From the NCBI GenBank assembly GCA_035771175.1, contig CM069604.1, forward strand, positions 18,973,115 through 19,037,114: DNA of 64,000 nucleotides, written 5' to 3'. A program made the position numbers and the translations under genes. This document shows, piece by piece, positions 10,725 through 23,800 of this stretch. Source of the stretch: Paratinospora sagittata (taxonomy: Eukaryota; Streptophyta; Magnoliopsida; Ranunculales; Menispermaceae). Numbering within the stretch: position 1 is the stretch's first letter; every line of letters starts with the position of its first letter. Below the pieces are notes generated by a model. The model was given only the letters and a program-made list of their open reading frames with translations, did no database searches and was not told the origin of the DNA.

Positions 10725-11415
10725 TTCACGCGCATGCCCGAACCTTCAGGAGCATGCCCGAATCTTCGGACACCCTTTTTTCCTATTTAAGGAACCCCCC
10801 TCCTCATTTCTCATATCAAAATCACTTCTCCTTGTGATTTTTCTTCTATCTCTCTCACTCATTTTGAGTTTTTGTCTTCTCTTTAGAGACTCTCTCTGCT
10901 CAGGGGAAGGCGCCAGTTCTCGAAGGAGTTTTTATCTGAAGGTGGGGAACGAAACATAGGTTTGCATGTGTTATAACTTTTATTAAAGTTTGCATTCATT
11001 TATCATTATGTCTACTATTCATTTACACTGCATTGTTGCGTATAATGTTTATACTTGTCATACTTATGCCTGTATATTCATTATACGCAACAATGCAGTG
11101 TAAATAAATAGTAGACATAATGATAAATGAATGCAAACTTTAATAAAAGTTATAAGACATGCAAACCAATGTTTCGTTCTCCACTTTCAGATAAAAACTC
11201 CTTCGAGAACTGGCTCCGTCCCCCTAGCAGAACAACGTTGCATCGCAAAGAGAGTCTCAACAGAGAAGACAAAAACTCAAAATGAGTGAGAGAGAAAATA
11301 AAAACCACAAGGAGAAGTAATTTTGGTGTGAAAAATGAGGACAGGGTTCCTTAAATAGGAAAAAATAGTGTCCGAGGCTCGGGCACGCTCCTGAACGTTT
11401 GGACACCTTGCCGAA
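10725..11415. repeat. Large inverted repeat with 31-nt loop upstream of the VAD1-like gene
   Basis: The left arm (about 10725-11047) and right arm (11079 to about 11415) are reverse complements over roughly 320-340 bp, around a loop at 11048-11078. The innermost pairing is GCGTATAATG with CATTATACGC. Each arm holds a promoter-like CCTATTTAAGGAACC, a CT-rich leader and GCCAGTTCTCGAAGGAG. The arms differ at scattered sites and by a short indel near 10903/11225. They look like two LTR-like promoter regions joined head to head. The structure abuts the tRNA-Met-primed relic and ends about 450 bp before the gene's ATG. Confidence 0.85.
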
Positions 11416-11868
11416 GTACAAATATATTTAACAATTTTATATTTAAAGTATTGAATAATTTAAAATTTTATAATAAAAATAACTTTTCTTTGAGTTAAAA
11501 GAAGTTTTATCTTTGTAAATAGTATAGACGAAATTGTTGAGTTTTTTTTAGAGGCAAGTTGGTAATATTTTCGAAACAAATATACCTTTTTTTTTAATTC
11601 TCAGGTTTATGAATCTGGACTAAACGGCACTCTCAAAGTGCTATTATTCTCTTCTGTAAGTAAGCGTTGACGGATCGTGGAAGTTAAATAGCCGTGCTCA
11701 AAACGTTTTGTAACCAACACCTAACTCCTCCTTTCTCGATCAGCCAGTAATTGCAGGCAAAGCAAGAAAACAACACTTGAAAAATAAGGAAGAACCAAAA
11801 CCCCCCCAAATCCCTCACCTTTGTAAACTCTTTCTCTTCCCTTTCAAACTGGTCGATCGATCTCAGCC
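11416..11868 (+). promoter_or_regulatory. Upstream region and 5' UTR of the VAD1-like gene
   Basis: This is the only sequence between the inverted repeat and the start codon. The last 170 bp are rich in C, A and CT runs (CCCCCCCAAATCCC, CTCTTTCTCTTCCC), typical of a plant 5' UTR. The start context is CAGCCATGGCT, close to the plant consensus. I could not fix a TATA box or transcription start. Confidence 0.5.
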
Positions 11869-14800
11869 ATGGCTGTAGCTTCTACTAGCAAGGAGCACAC
11901 TGAGCCCTCAGTGGATTCATTTCCTTCTTATCCTTTGGTGTCCAAGCCAGGTTCTGATTCTTGTTCGGAAACTTCATCGATCGGAATTTCAGGAGTAGTA
12001 GCAGACGCCTTTGACCGGAATGATCAATCTGATTTGTCAGTTCAACAACGCAAAAATGCGGAAATCCAGGTTTGAAATTTTTTCAAGTTCTGTCGAAATT
12101 CGATGTTTTGTTGGTTTTAATTTTGTTTATGTCTCGTTTGTGTTCGTACAGAGTGCAGTTATGTTCAGAAGCGAGGAATATAGATTTCTGTTCCGGCTTC
12201 CGCCTGATGAAGTATGTGTTTTCACAATATGAAGAAATCTAGATTTTATATTTGGATTATAAGTCACATTACACTGTCTATTGTGTTTCATGAATGTGTT
12301 TGATGGTTTTTCAATTTCTGTAGTTAGAAGGACCTTATTCATCCAATTTGGTTGAAGCTCAAATTGGATGAGCAGTTACTTTATGTAAATTATTATTATT
12401 ATTTTTTTGCTAGATTCTGTTATTTGATGTCTAATTATGATGCGAGTAGAATGTTTTAGAGATCATAAGAAGATATGAACAGAAGATTCATAAAATAGTA
12501 CCAATTATCTATCTTGTGTATTGACTAGGTGGGTCTTTCTCTTCAATACATATCGACCTAATGATGTTTGTCATATAACATTTTATAAGCAGTAAGCACT
12601 ACACCATTTAACTCAACTTACGTAAATTCTATAACAATTTTTTTTTTCATATGGATTAATTTAAAAATTCAACTTTCCCTTAAACTTTAGTTACTTAAAT
12701 TTGGAACTAATTTAGTGGAAATTTGATTTAGCATAGAGTATTGTACTAAAATATTGTCAATTTGTCATCTTAAGAAGTTTAAAGAATTTTTACCTAAATA
12801 ATAGAAATATCCTTAATAGTTTTCAAGATATGATCGAATGAACATTCATAGACTTAGAACATACTACAACATAAAATAAAATGGTTTAGTGTAAGATTTA
12901 CAATCTCCAGAACTCTTGGTGCATACTAAAGGTAAGAACTATTTTATGTATTCTTTTATGGAGACTTATTGATCAATATCATATTTTTAGGGTTGTTCTA
13001 TTCCCTTAAAAAGGGCAGCTTGGTGTGTAAAGCTCCTACCAAAGCTGGTCCCCGGGAAGGGTCAGACCACATTTTGCACCTTTCAAGTTTTTTCTTTTCT
13101 TTCTTTCATGTTTGTGTACAATGTAGTTTTATACCCATTTTATGTAAGATTGAACTACAATTTCTAGTAATTGCAATCTTTAGGAACATTGTTTTGAAAT
13201 GAAAGTTCTCATCAAACTTCGTACAAACATTAATTTAATCATCCATCCTCAATGAGCCTTTTGTTTTTCCTTTCCCTAACCATAAGAATATTTGGAAAGC
13301 TAAAGTGCCATCAAAGGTTAAATTTTTGGGGTGAGAAGCTTCCCATGGGAGGATGAACACTGGGGACCGATTGCAAAGGCGGTTCCCATATATGTGCATG
13401 TCTCCATATTGGTGTTTCTTGTGTAGACAGGAGGCTGAGTCTGTGTTACATATATGCGGGCTCCATTTTCCTGTTATGAGTGGTGACGTGGTCAACGAGG
13501 ATGGTATAAATATCTTTCCCTTTTTGAACAATGTTTGTTCCTCATGGAGTGACCACTGGACAATGGTATGTAATGCAGTGTTATGGTCCTTATGGAAAGA
13601 GCAGAACAAACGCGTGTTCTCGATGAGTTTTCTTCGGCTGCTAAAGTTTTGGAGACTTCTCATCTTTTAGCCTCTTTTTTGGGTAGCAAATAGTAATTTA
13701 TCAAAAGGTTATGGGTTGGGTGATTGGCTTAGGGGTTGGGGCAACTTTGTATCTGAGTAGGGGTTATGCTCGTGTCTTTGTTGGTCTTGTACAGTTAGTT
13801 TTTTTTCTTACACTATATATATTTAATACCTCTTAGTTTCTCTTAAAAAAAAAAAATTACATGGATTATGTTTCCCACAAAAGTTGATAAGCTTGTCCTT
13901 CAACGAAGGGATATATGGTATCTTTTAAAGCTTATGATATAAATTCAAATATTAGAAGCTCATTCCTTAGGTTCAAAGCTTATGAAAGGAAATTTGTTAT
14001 TTATTTTCTTTTTATGAGGTACATAAAAAATAATGGTGAGCCTCTTGGGATTATTTCTTAGCTTTTTTTGCATGTAACCTTTTTGCTTATGTCTAACAAT
14101 CATGCCTATATTTGTAATTTTTCTACTTGATTATCCTATATGTAATTGTAAGTTATTACTTTTATCCATGTTGTTCACTTCAAACCATTTTCTTACTACC
14201 AAAATCTATATGCCTCGTACATTTGTAGCTTTCAACTTAAAATTCTTCAAAGTGTTGCAAATGGTCATTGATACACATATTCTAACCTTATTAACCCTTC
14301 TTTTATATTCTATCAAACTTTTAGCTTTATAGAGAACTTTTTCTCTTTTGTTTTTCCAACGTAGACACAAATTACTTGTTCTATGGCTTTTCCTTCATTC
14401 CCTACTTTTGTAATTCTGTCCCTATTAGATCCCCATTGAATTACAAATAATTTATTTCTAAAAGTTTTATTACTATGTTACCCACCTTTCTCTATGTTAG
14501 TTTTTTAATTTTTCAATTTTCAACCGGTACACATAAGTTAAAATGTTGGGCAGCTGACCATAAGAATTTGGGATAAAGTTTTGTACTGTGTTGCATGCAT
14601 GATTGGTTTTAGATATTGTGCCAAAAAATGAATTAACTGATATGAGCATCACTAAGATGGAACACTCAGTATATTTTTCTCTTTGCTTTTCTATTTTACC
14701 ACATAGGTCCTTGTTCGAGATTTCAATTGTGCATTCCAAGAGAGCATCCTTCTTCAGGTAAATCTTGTTATGCATTTTCATGAGTTTCTTAATTGAAGTT

Positions 14801-17800
14801 CCATCCTTCTAGTGAAAGATAGCTATAATGCTTTGCTTTGCTTGTTTGTTTGTTCTGTTGTAATGGGAGCATTTCTGATGCTCTGGTCTCTATGTATTTC
14901 AGGTTTATTTTAATATAAGTATTTTGTTTCTTCTCAAAAAAAGAAAAAAAAAGATAGCTATAATGCATTTCGCATAGTTATTCAGCTCCCTGCCCAGTAT
15001 ACATTTTCATAAGATTGACAATGAGTTATTCCTATGTACTCGTTTTAGTCTTCTTTTAAGCAATTTTTATTTTATTTCGCTTTTCAAACAACAACTTTAA
15101 ATCTTACAACTGCGTTTAAAAGCTGGGTGAAGAGATGGTTTAAACAAATACAGTTTATAGATGGAAATCACCTTCAACAACTAAATTTGCTATTTCATTT
15201 TCTTCCTCTGAGGTGGAAAGTTATTCATGCATCTTCTTGTCAAATTATGAGCAAAACTTTATGCATATTTCCATAATTGTTTTTTTGCAGGGCCATATGT
15301 ACTTGTTTGCTCGTCACATTTGCTTTTACTCAAACATCTTTGGATTTGAAACAAAGGTATGGTGATTATTAGAGCCAAGTTTGATCTTCTTCTAGTTTGG
15401 CAATGGTCTCGAAGAAGAGAGCAAGGCCTACAGTTAATCTTCAGGCTAATCACCGTGAAGAACTCATAACCAATCAAGCTAAAATCATGAATCAACTGAT
15501 TAAAGTTGTTCTGCACTTGACATCAACAACACCTCATGACTCATGCTTTGAGGCATGTGGCTCAAATTGTGAGCGCCTCGCCTCAAAGCATGTCTGAGAA
15601 ACAGTTTTTAAATGAAATATTTCTATGTTCTAAGATGCTAAAAAAAGCCTATTTTCAAGGACATCATCTAGGCTCTAACAATTTCTTGTGTCTTCAAATT
15701 TATTTCCCCGTCCTTGACCCTTAACTTAGTTCGTTACAAAGTAGCCTTAATAGCCCATAATTCATGTGGCAACCCAAACTTAAGCCTAAATATTACTAGA
15801 AAAAAGATTTCTAATGTCCTGAAAAATACTTTTCAAATTCCTAAAATTCCCAAAAATTTAGTGGGACGTATATTCTGTTCTTGTTCTTTCAATCAATGTC
15901 TTTGGGTCTAAAACATTTCATTAAAGACAGACTTGGACTCAAAATCTTAATTTTCTCAATATTTTATATTATATATATTTTTTTTTCATTTATCTATATT
16001 TTGGATTTAGTGGAATTATTGATTTATGAGTTTATTTTTTCTTTTCTTTTTTTTAAATGTAAATCTAGCTTATTGGAAGATAATTGGATAACATAAGTTT
16101 ATTTTGCAGAAGATAATCCCCTTCCATGAAGTCACATGTGTACGAAAAGCTAAGACTGCAGCAATCTTCCCCAATGCCATAGAAATTTTGGCTGGGACAA
16201 AAAAGGTGGCTTTTCATTTTTATTTCTCTGTTTTACACATGCCTAAGTTTTCAATTTAATGGTGCTACAAACTGCTGCGAAGGAGATGATAAGTGATCTT
16301 TTGTTTCATTACTCACTGGCTTGCACATATGGTCTTCTTTTTCCTTCTTTGTTGATTTATCCTATGTTAAATAATTTGCTCTAACTCTTGATGTTGCAGT
16401 ACTTCTTCGCATCATTTTTGTCCCGTGATGAAGCATATCGGCTAATTGTTGATGGTTGGTCACAACATAGTACTGGTGCTGCTGCCCTCATAGATCGTCA
16501 GGTGTGGCATCCTCACTTTTATGTTTTATGGACAATGGAGATTAGGGTATTTGTTGCAATAATTAATCTCTTGTTTAGAAACTTCCTTATCGAACGGTCC
16601 TTACTTTTTCACTTGTAGGTGTTTCCATGATTCTTTCTTTTCATTTTTCATGGTCATTTATGGATATTTGTTGCATTTATATTAACAGTAATTTATTTGG
16701 ACCTTTATTGTTTGATTTGTAGATAATCTGAAGTTCTTTTAAACTATAGTAAATTTTAACCTTTTTTTTCCTTTTTCTTTTTCTGCGTTAAAAAAACATT
16801 GAAGTTCATAAGAAAGAAAAAAAGGGAAAATCATGAAATACCCATCGGTGGGAATTTTCGTTGAATGCTATACTACAGGAGACAAGCATGAATAAAGATA
16901 CTTGGTTCTGCTACTCTGTTGTTCAAATGTGTTACTGTTTGGGAGGATGACTTTTAAAAAAATGTTCACCCAAATTTCATCTTTCATTATTGCCAATACT
17001 ACACTTCCAACAAAAACTCAAAATTTTGCCTAGATCATTATATGGAACTTTTGGAGGCCTCTATAAACCTATAGAAGTAATGATACATGCAAAACCTATA
17101 AAAAAGTGGTGTACTTGCAGCTACCTGTCTATTTTGATTTATCTTAGTTCTAGATTTTATTTCATGCAATGTTTCACTTGTTTGAGATTCTAAAAGATTT
17201 TTGGTTTGTCCTGTATAATTTGTTAGGTTTTTCATATTTTTACTGTATTGTTACTGGGTAAAAGCACATCCTTAATAGTCAATTAGAACTTCTGAATGAC
17301 TTCTTTCGAAAATACGAAGTACATGTTATCTCTACTCTGGATTGTAGAATTTCCATTCACTCGTCATCTCCATCAAAATTCTTTTATTATATTGATGTGA
17401 GATTTGCTGAAGCTGTTTCTCTTGTATCAGTGGTTGTGAATACCTGGCATATTTGATGTATTATAAATATAGAAGTTGCTGTTTCTGATAGAAAGCTTCT
17501 GCTATTGTTTTTCTGGGAAAATTGCTGGCTAAATGACAGTATAGGCGTTTAGTAAACTATTTTTCAACGAGTTGTTGCAAAGTGAGATACTGTGTCAAGT
17601 TCTTTAGATGCCTAAAAAATGCTTATCTCGTAAAGCAGAAACTAAGAAAGTTCAAAGTATTGCTCAACCGTCAAATGGGTTGATCTAGATCATTTTGTTC
17701 CAAGACTGCTTGGGCAATTGCTGGATGAATCATTTGCGAGGGTGCATTCCAGTGAAGGGAGGGTTAAAGAACTTCTGGTCTAGAATAGAAAAGAGATGCA

Positions 17801-20800
17801 AATCAATCTTTCTGACTAGAGGTCTATAGCTTGGAGAGAATAATTACCAATTTACCCAATCTTTAAGAAAAATGAAATGAAGCCACTTCAGTTATCAAGA
17901 AAATAGGAATTAAATTTATTTTCCTTTTAGAAGAGATTGTTATCTTCAAGACAATCATCTCTATTCTTTTTACCGTTAACCCCTTAACCCTTAATGATGA
18001 GTCAAATGCTACATCTCCAAAGCTTTTGTTCCTTTTGGAGGTACATTTCCAAACCTTAGGAGAACAACCAATTGACTTTATCCATTAAACAACCTCCTTA
18101 TTTGTGGTCAAGTCTTGCAATAACTTGACTTTAAAATTGTAACATAGAACTGGTGTTTTCAAGGCGCCAAGGCGATGTCTAGGCGATTTTCCCTGTCTAG
18201 GCGAGGTGTAGCCTAGGCGATAAAAAATATTTATTTATAGGTCCCTAGATAATTAATTAATTATTTACAGGTCCCTGGACAATTCATATATAAAATTATA
18301 TATATCTAACTGTATTCTATAATAGAGAGACCCCCCTAAACTTTTTAAATATTTGCACAAACCCCCACTGCCTTCCTAGCACAATGCCTAAGCGTTTTCT
18401 CCTTAAAACGCTTAGGCGTTGCCTAGGTGATGCCTTTGAACTTTGGAGTATAGTTGCTCCATGACTTCTAATTGTGTAATTTCAACTCCAAACATAGAAC
18501 ATCATGATCTTCGAGAAAGAAACAACCCAATTCACAAGCTGAGGCCCTTAAATGACCGCTTAATGATAAAGGAGACAAAGGTGCAGATATGGCCAAAACA
18601 TTTGCCAGGAAGTAGCCTCCCTTGAAAGAGTGCATAATAGCTGACTAATTGAGTGCTCTTGCATTGAAGATTAATGGGGCTAAGTAGTCTCTTGGAGCTT
18701 TGAGATGTAAAAATGCATAAGTAGGGGAGTGTTCCACTTAAGAGGGAAGCATTCGTGAAGGATGTGTGATGTATTTGCCATTCTAAAGTGATGTACGAAT
18801 CGGTTGATAAGTCGTTTCCTGGCAATTATATCTATCGCTTTATTGTGAAAGACCAGTACACCCTCCCCCCTGCAGATGCCAATGAGTAGGATTTGACAAT
18901 ATGTTTGAGTCAATGATTCAAAGATTTCCTTTCCTTGATCTTGATTTGTATTCCTTTAATGTCTTTTTCTTTTTTTTTGGGTTAGGGACACAACCATTTA
19001 CCTCTATGAGTAGAATCCCTTAATAGTTTCTCTAATTTGTGTAAGTTTCAGGTTGTCCTACAAACTATATATTTCGACCCCCAAATTGAATTTTAGATTT
19101 TTTTAAGCTAGACCCATAAGCTTCAATTTGTTGGTCTAGACTAAATAAATTTATGTGATAACCTTTTTTATTAGAGTAAGATTTTAATATAGAAGGGTGG
19201 GCTTTGGCACAGTTGTTGAAGTTGCTCTATTGGGACTTGGAGGTCACGAGAGCCTCGTGCCCTGGATACTCCCATTTTAATAAGATTTTGATATATATAG
19301 GTTAGGGTTCTAGATGTTGAAGAAATTAAAAGAGAATAGATAAGTAAAGGATTAGAAAATGAACTTGTCCTTGCCATCATGTTGTATTTGTTAGAAATAA
19401 TTTTGAATAGTCTAAACTACTTGTAATTATAGATGTAGGGGAAGACCAAAATTAATATGGACCAAATAATTAAGAAAGACATAACTTCTTGTAATTTAAG
19501 AGTTGACTTAGCTGTTGATCAGCAGAGTGAAGGAAATAATAAATTCATGTACCTGACTTCATGTATTTGGAAAAAGGCTTAGTTGAGTTGAGTTCAGTTT
19601 AGATTAGTCTGTCTTTATTTATGTGTTTCGGGAGTAGTTAGATACATGTTGGTTGTATTTAGACACATAATTATTTTGGAAGTTCTACACATCTTAATAA
19701 ATGTAAAAGAGTTGGAAACAGGGATGGTATGGTACTATTGAGTTGAGTTAGAATAGTCTATCTTTAATCTTTATATATGTGTTTTGGGTGTATTTAGATA
19801 CATGGTGGTTTTATTTAGACAACGCTTATTTTAGACCTTCTACATTTTTTAATAAACATAAAAAAGTTTGAAAAAGGGAATGATATTACTGGTCATGATA
19901 CTATTCACAATAAGCCTTCTTTACCCTTTTTCACTCATCTCTCATATTCCTTTCTCCTCTTGTACAAGAATGAAACTTGGGGAGATACTCATGTGCCACT
20001 TAACGAATCTCTTCACCTTTGGAGTAACATTAGGCAATTTTCCTATCCTTTTTTGTGATTATTGTCTAATAAGACTTCAAAAGGGCATTTATACCCTTAT
20101 GCAACTTGTGTCTCTTTTTCACATTGGTCCATCCTATCGTTTCTCTATTACATGCTTGTCTTTTGTTTTTGTTCTTCATAGTGTGACAATTTTTTTTTTC
20201 TCATATGGAATCACAAGATGCTATGTATGAGAAAATTCGAGGCCCTTGAGAAGCATCATATTTGGGATTTGGGTGAGTTGCCTATTGGATATAAAATACT
20301 TGGTTGTAAGTGATTATTATTTGTTAAGTTGAGGATAGATGGTATCATTGACCGATACTCAACTCAACTAAGCCTTTTCCTAACTACATGGGGTCGGCTA
20401 CATGAATCTTTTTCCTTTACTTCGTTCTATCAAGTGCTAAGTTGGCATTTAAATTATACATAGTTATATCTTTCTTAATTTTTTTCCCATGCTATTTTAG
20501 GTCGTCTTGTACGTCTATCATTATCGTGGATTGTTAGTAGGTCACTCTTCCTAATTAGAGCATCTAAAGGTCTTCATTGTATGTGTCCAAACCACCTTAA
20601 TAGGTTTTTCTCTCATTTATCTTCAATTGGGGCTACTCCCACCATTTCTTCGAATATGTTCATTTCTGATTCTATCTTTATGTTTTACTATATATCCATC
20701 TTAATGTACACATTTTTGTTATATCTAGTTTATTAACATGTTGTTTCTTTATTTCTTAACATTCTATTTCATATGGCATAGCAGGCTTAAAAGTGGTTTT

Positions 20801-23800
20801 ATAAAATTTTTCTTTCACTTCAATTGGGTGCGTCGTTCATATAATACTCTAGAAGCACTTCTCCATTTAACCCATCTTGCCTTAACTCTATGATTCACAT
20901 CCTCACGTATTACACTTTCTTGATGAATAATGTATCCCAAATACTTAAAACTTTCACCCTTTGGCATCTCTTGGCTTTTAGTCTTCACTATCTCTTCATC
21001 AGTATTTCTACTTCCACTAAGATTACATTTAATGTATTGAGTTTCAATCCTACTAATGTTGACCCTTTAAATTCTAGAGCTCCTCTCCAAACCTCTAACT
21101 TAGCATTTACTCCAGATTTAGTTTTATCAATCAACACTATATTATCAGCAAATAACATACACCATGGAGCATCTTCTTGAATATGTTTAATCAACTCATT
21201 TATAATTAGTGCAAAATGATAAGAGCTTAAGGCAGATCCTTGGTGTAAACCTATTGTAAATGGGAACTCACTAGTTTCTCCAATTGTTTTTTTTTACTAT
21301 AGTTATTATTGCTCTATCATACACATCTTTTACCAAGTCTATGTACCTATTGGTAAGTCCTTTTTTCTCTAAAACCCACCATTTTATTTTGCTTGGTACT
21401 TCATCATATGTTTTCTTTAAATTAATAAAGACTATGTTAAGGTCAATGTTCTTTTCCCTATACCTCTCCATCAATCTCCTTAATAAATAAATAGCTTCCA
21501 TGGTCGATCTCCCATGCATAAATTCAATTTGATTGTTTGACATAGGAGGTTTCAGCTCTTACTCGATTTTCTATTGCTCTCTCCCACAATTTCATTGTAT
21601 ACCTTATCAATTTAATCCCTCTATAATTTGCAAAATTTTGAATATCTCCTTTACTTTTATATATAAGTGTTAAAATACTTTTCCTCCAATCTTCAAGCAT
21701 TCTTTTAGTTGCTACAATTTTATTAAACAATTTAGTTAACCACAAGACTCTAATTTTCCCAAGGTCCTTCCAAACCTCAATAAAAATAGCATCTTGTGTC
21801 TATTCTTATTGCCATGAGAGTGAGACATTGCACTAGTTGCCAAGTTGAATACTATTAGAGTTCTAATTTCCTTAGTCGCAAACCTCCATTATGATCTTCT
21901 CAATAGTGCATTTTTACTAGAAATCTCGAGGAAGATGTATATATGAGACTTCTCCGTAGCTTTCATCTCGGATTTGGATAATAAAGCTTGTTAGTCTTGG
22001 AAGACTATATGGTTTAAAATAGTCTCCTCTTGCATGGATTGATGTTTCATATTTACTATAGTAAATTATGGCTAGAAGTAGACCCACGCACTCAACGGCT
22101 TTCCATCAAACATTGCATAAGGAAGGCCACATCATTCTCTGTTTATTTAGATGATATTATTCTAAGAGACAATGCTAAGAAAGTCATTAATGCCCTTAGA
22201 CATTGTTGAAATCATGCATTTGATGGCAAAGACCAAGGTTCCCTCAAATATTTCTAGCATTGTGAAGTACCTCATAGCAAGAGAGTCATCTTCTTCTCAC
22301 AATGGAAGTTTGTGTTTGATCTCATGGAGAAAACTAAGACCATTGGTGGTACGCCTTGTGATACCCCTATGATTCAAAAATATAATCCATTAATAATGAT
22401 GGATATTGTCTTACTGATGTAGATAACCATCAATGCTTGGTGTACTAGTTCAGTTACCTTTGTATTACTTGGCTAAATATCTCCCATCTTGGTATTATTA
22501 GCTAGTTAATGCATGCTCTAACTGCTGGTCATTTGTAAGATGTTTTTTGTATTTACTATTTTGAGTACTTATAGAAATTTTTCTAGAAAAAGATTATACC
22601 GCTCGAATGGTGACTTTAATGTTGAAGCTTATGTAGACATGGACAGGGTTCATTTTGTTTTAGATAGGATATCTACTTTAGGATATTACATTCAGGAACT
22701 TCTATAAAGGCTGATCTAATTGAATTTCATACTCAAGAATCTATTCTCTGTTATATTGTGACACTAAAGCCTCCATCAATGTTGCTTATTATTTTCTGTA
22801 GCATAATAACTTAAATATATATTTTGGTGGACTGCATTTTATCGAGGAAAAGCTATAGTCTTGACATGTTTGTACACCTTTTGTGGAAATTGAAAACTAA
22901 GCAATTATTTTTATAAAAGATTTAAATGGGCCGAAATTCTGATTTCTTGAAGCTTGGCATCTTCATACCAGCTTGAGGGGGGAGTACTAGGGTATGTAAC
23001 ACATATTTCTGAGCGTCTGTTCTTAGCTTCCTCTATTCACTTAATATATATTAGGAAAGGCCTCAAGTGAATAAGCTCTGTGACAATTCTTCTGAATTTT
23101 TTTTTTCTCTAATTTGTCTCTGCTTCTCATATTCCAAAGCCCTAATCCTATACTTGACCAATCCATAATACACCTCCTTACTTTCATTGAGAAGTAGACC
23201 CCTTTAAGATTCTACATATGCAAGGTCACCCAGAGAAAAAGAGCTTTACATTATCAGGTAAAACTCATATTTCATGTCAAGGGGGACTTGTAACTTAACA
23301 TCATTACCCATTTTAGGTCCCCTAATAAGAGGCTTTTTGATCTGCTTAACTCCTTTAATATTTCTCCTCTCTCATGCTCCATAGAGTTCATCCTCAAAGG
23401 TTTTCTGTCCATGCATCACTAATATTCCAGCTTTAATAAGAGAAAATACCAACAATACTTTATTGAAGGAAAATAAATTGTGCTTCATAACCTCAATTTT
23501 TTGTTTGAATTAGATCCCATAGATCTCCTCATTCCCTTGACCTTGACCTTGACTCTTTTCCCAAAGACCTTCAGTTGTGAAGAAATCTCACCAGCTATCT
23601 TCCTTTCTCCCTTGATAAGAGGAAATCTCTATCGAACTTCTTCGGTTCTTACAGCTTAGATTGTTGGAATACTTTGTGTACTATGTCGACAGAAGTTTGG
23701 TTTCTAAAGCACTGAAATCCATTTATTTGATACATTTCCAACTTTTTTTTTTTTTCCATAAATGGACTCGGAGTTTGAGCTTAGAATCCAAGGCCATGGT

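Larger units (their letters stand above)
12212..14706 (+). other. Intron 2 of the VAD1-like gene (2.5 kb)
   Basis: Donor GAA|GTATGT and acceptor CATAG|GTCC. Besides an Au-SINE half and an L1 tail (listed separately), the intron is T-rich with no other coding signal. Confidence 0.8.
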
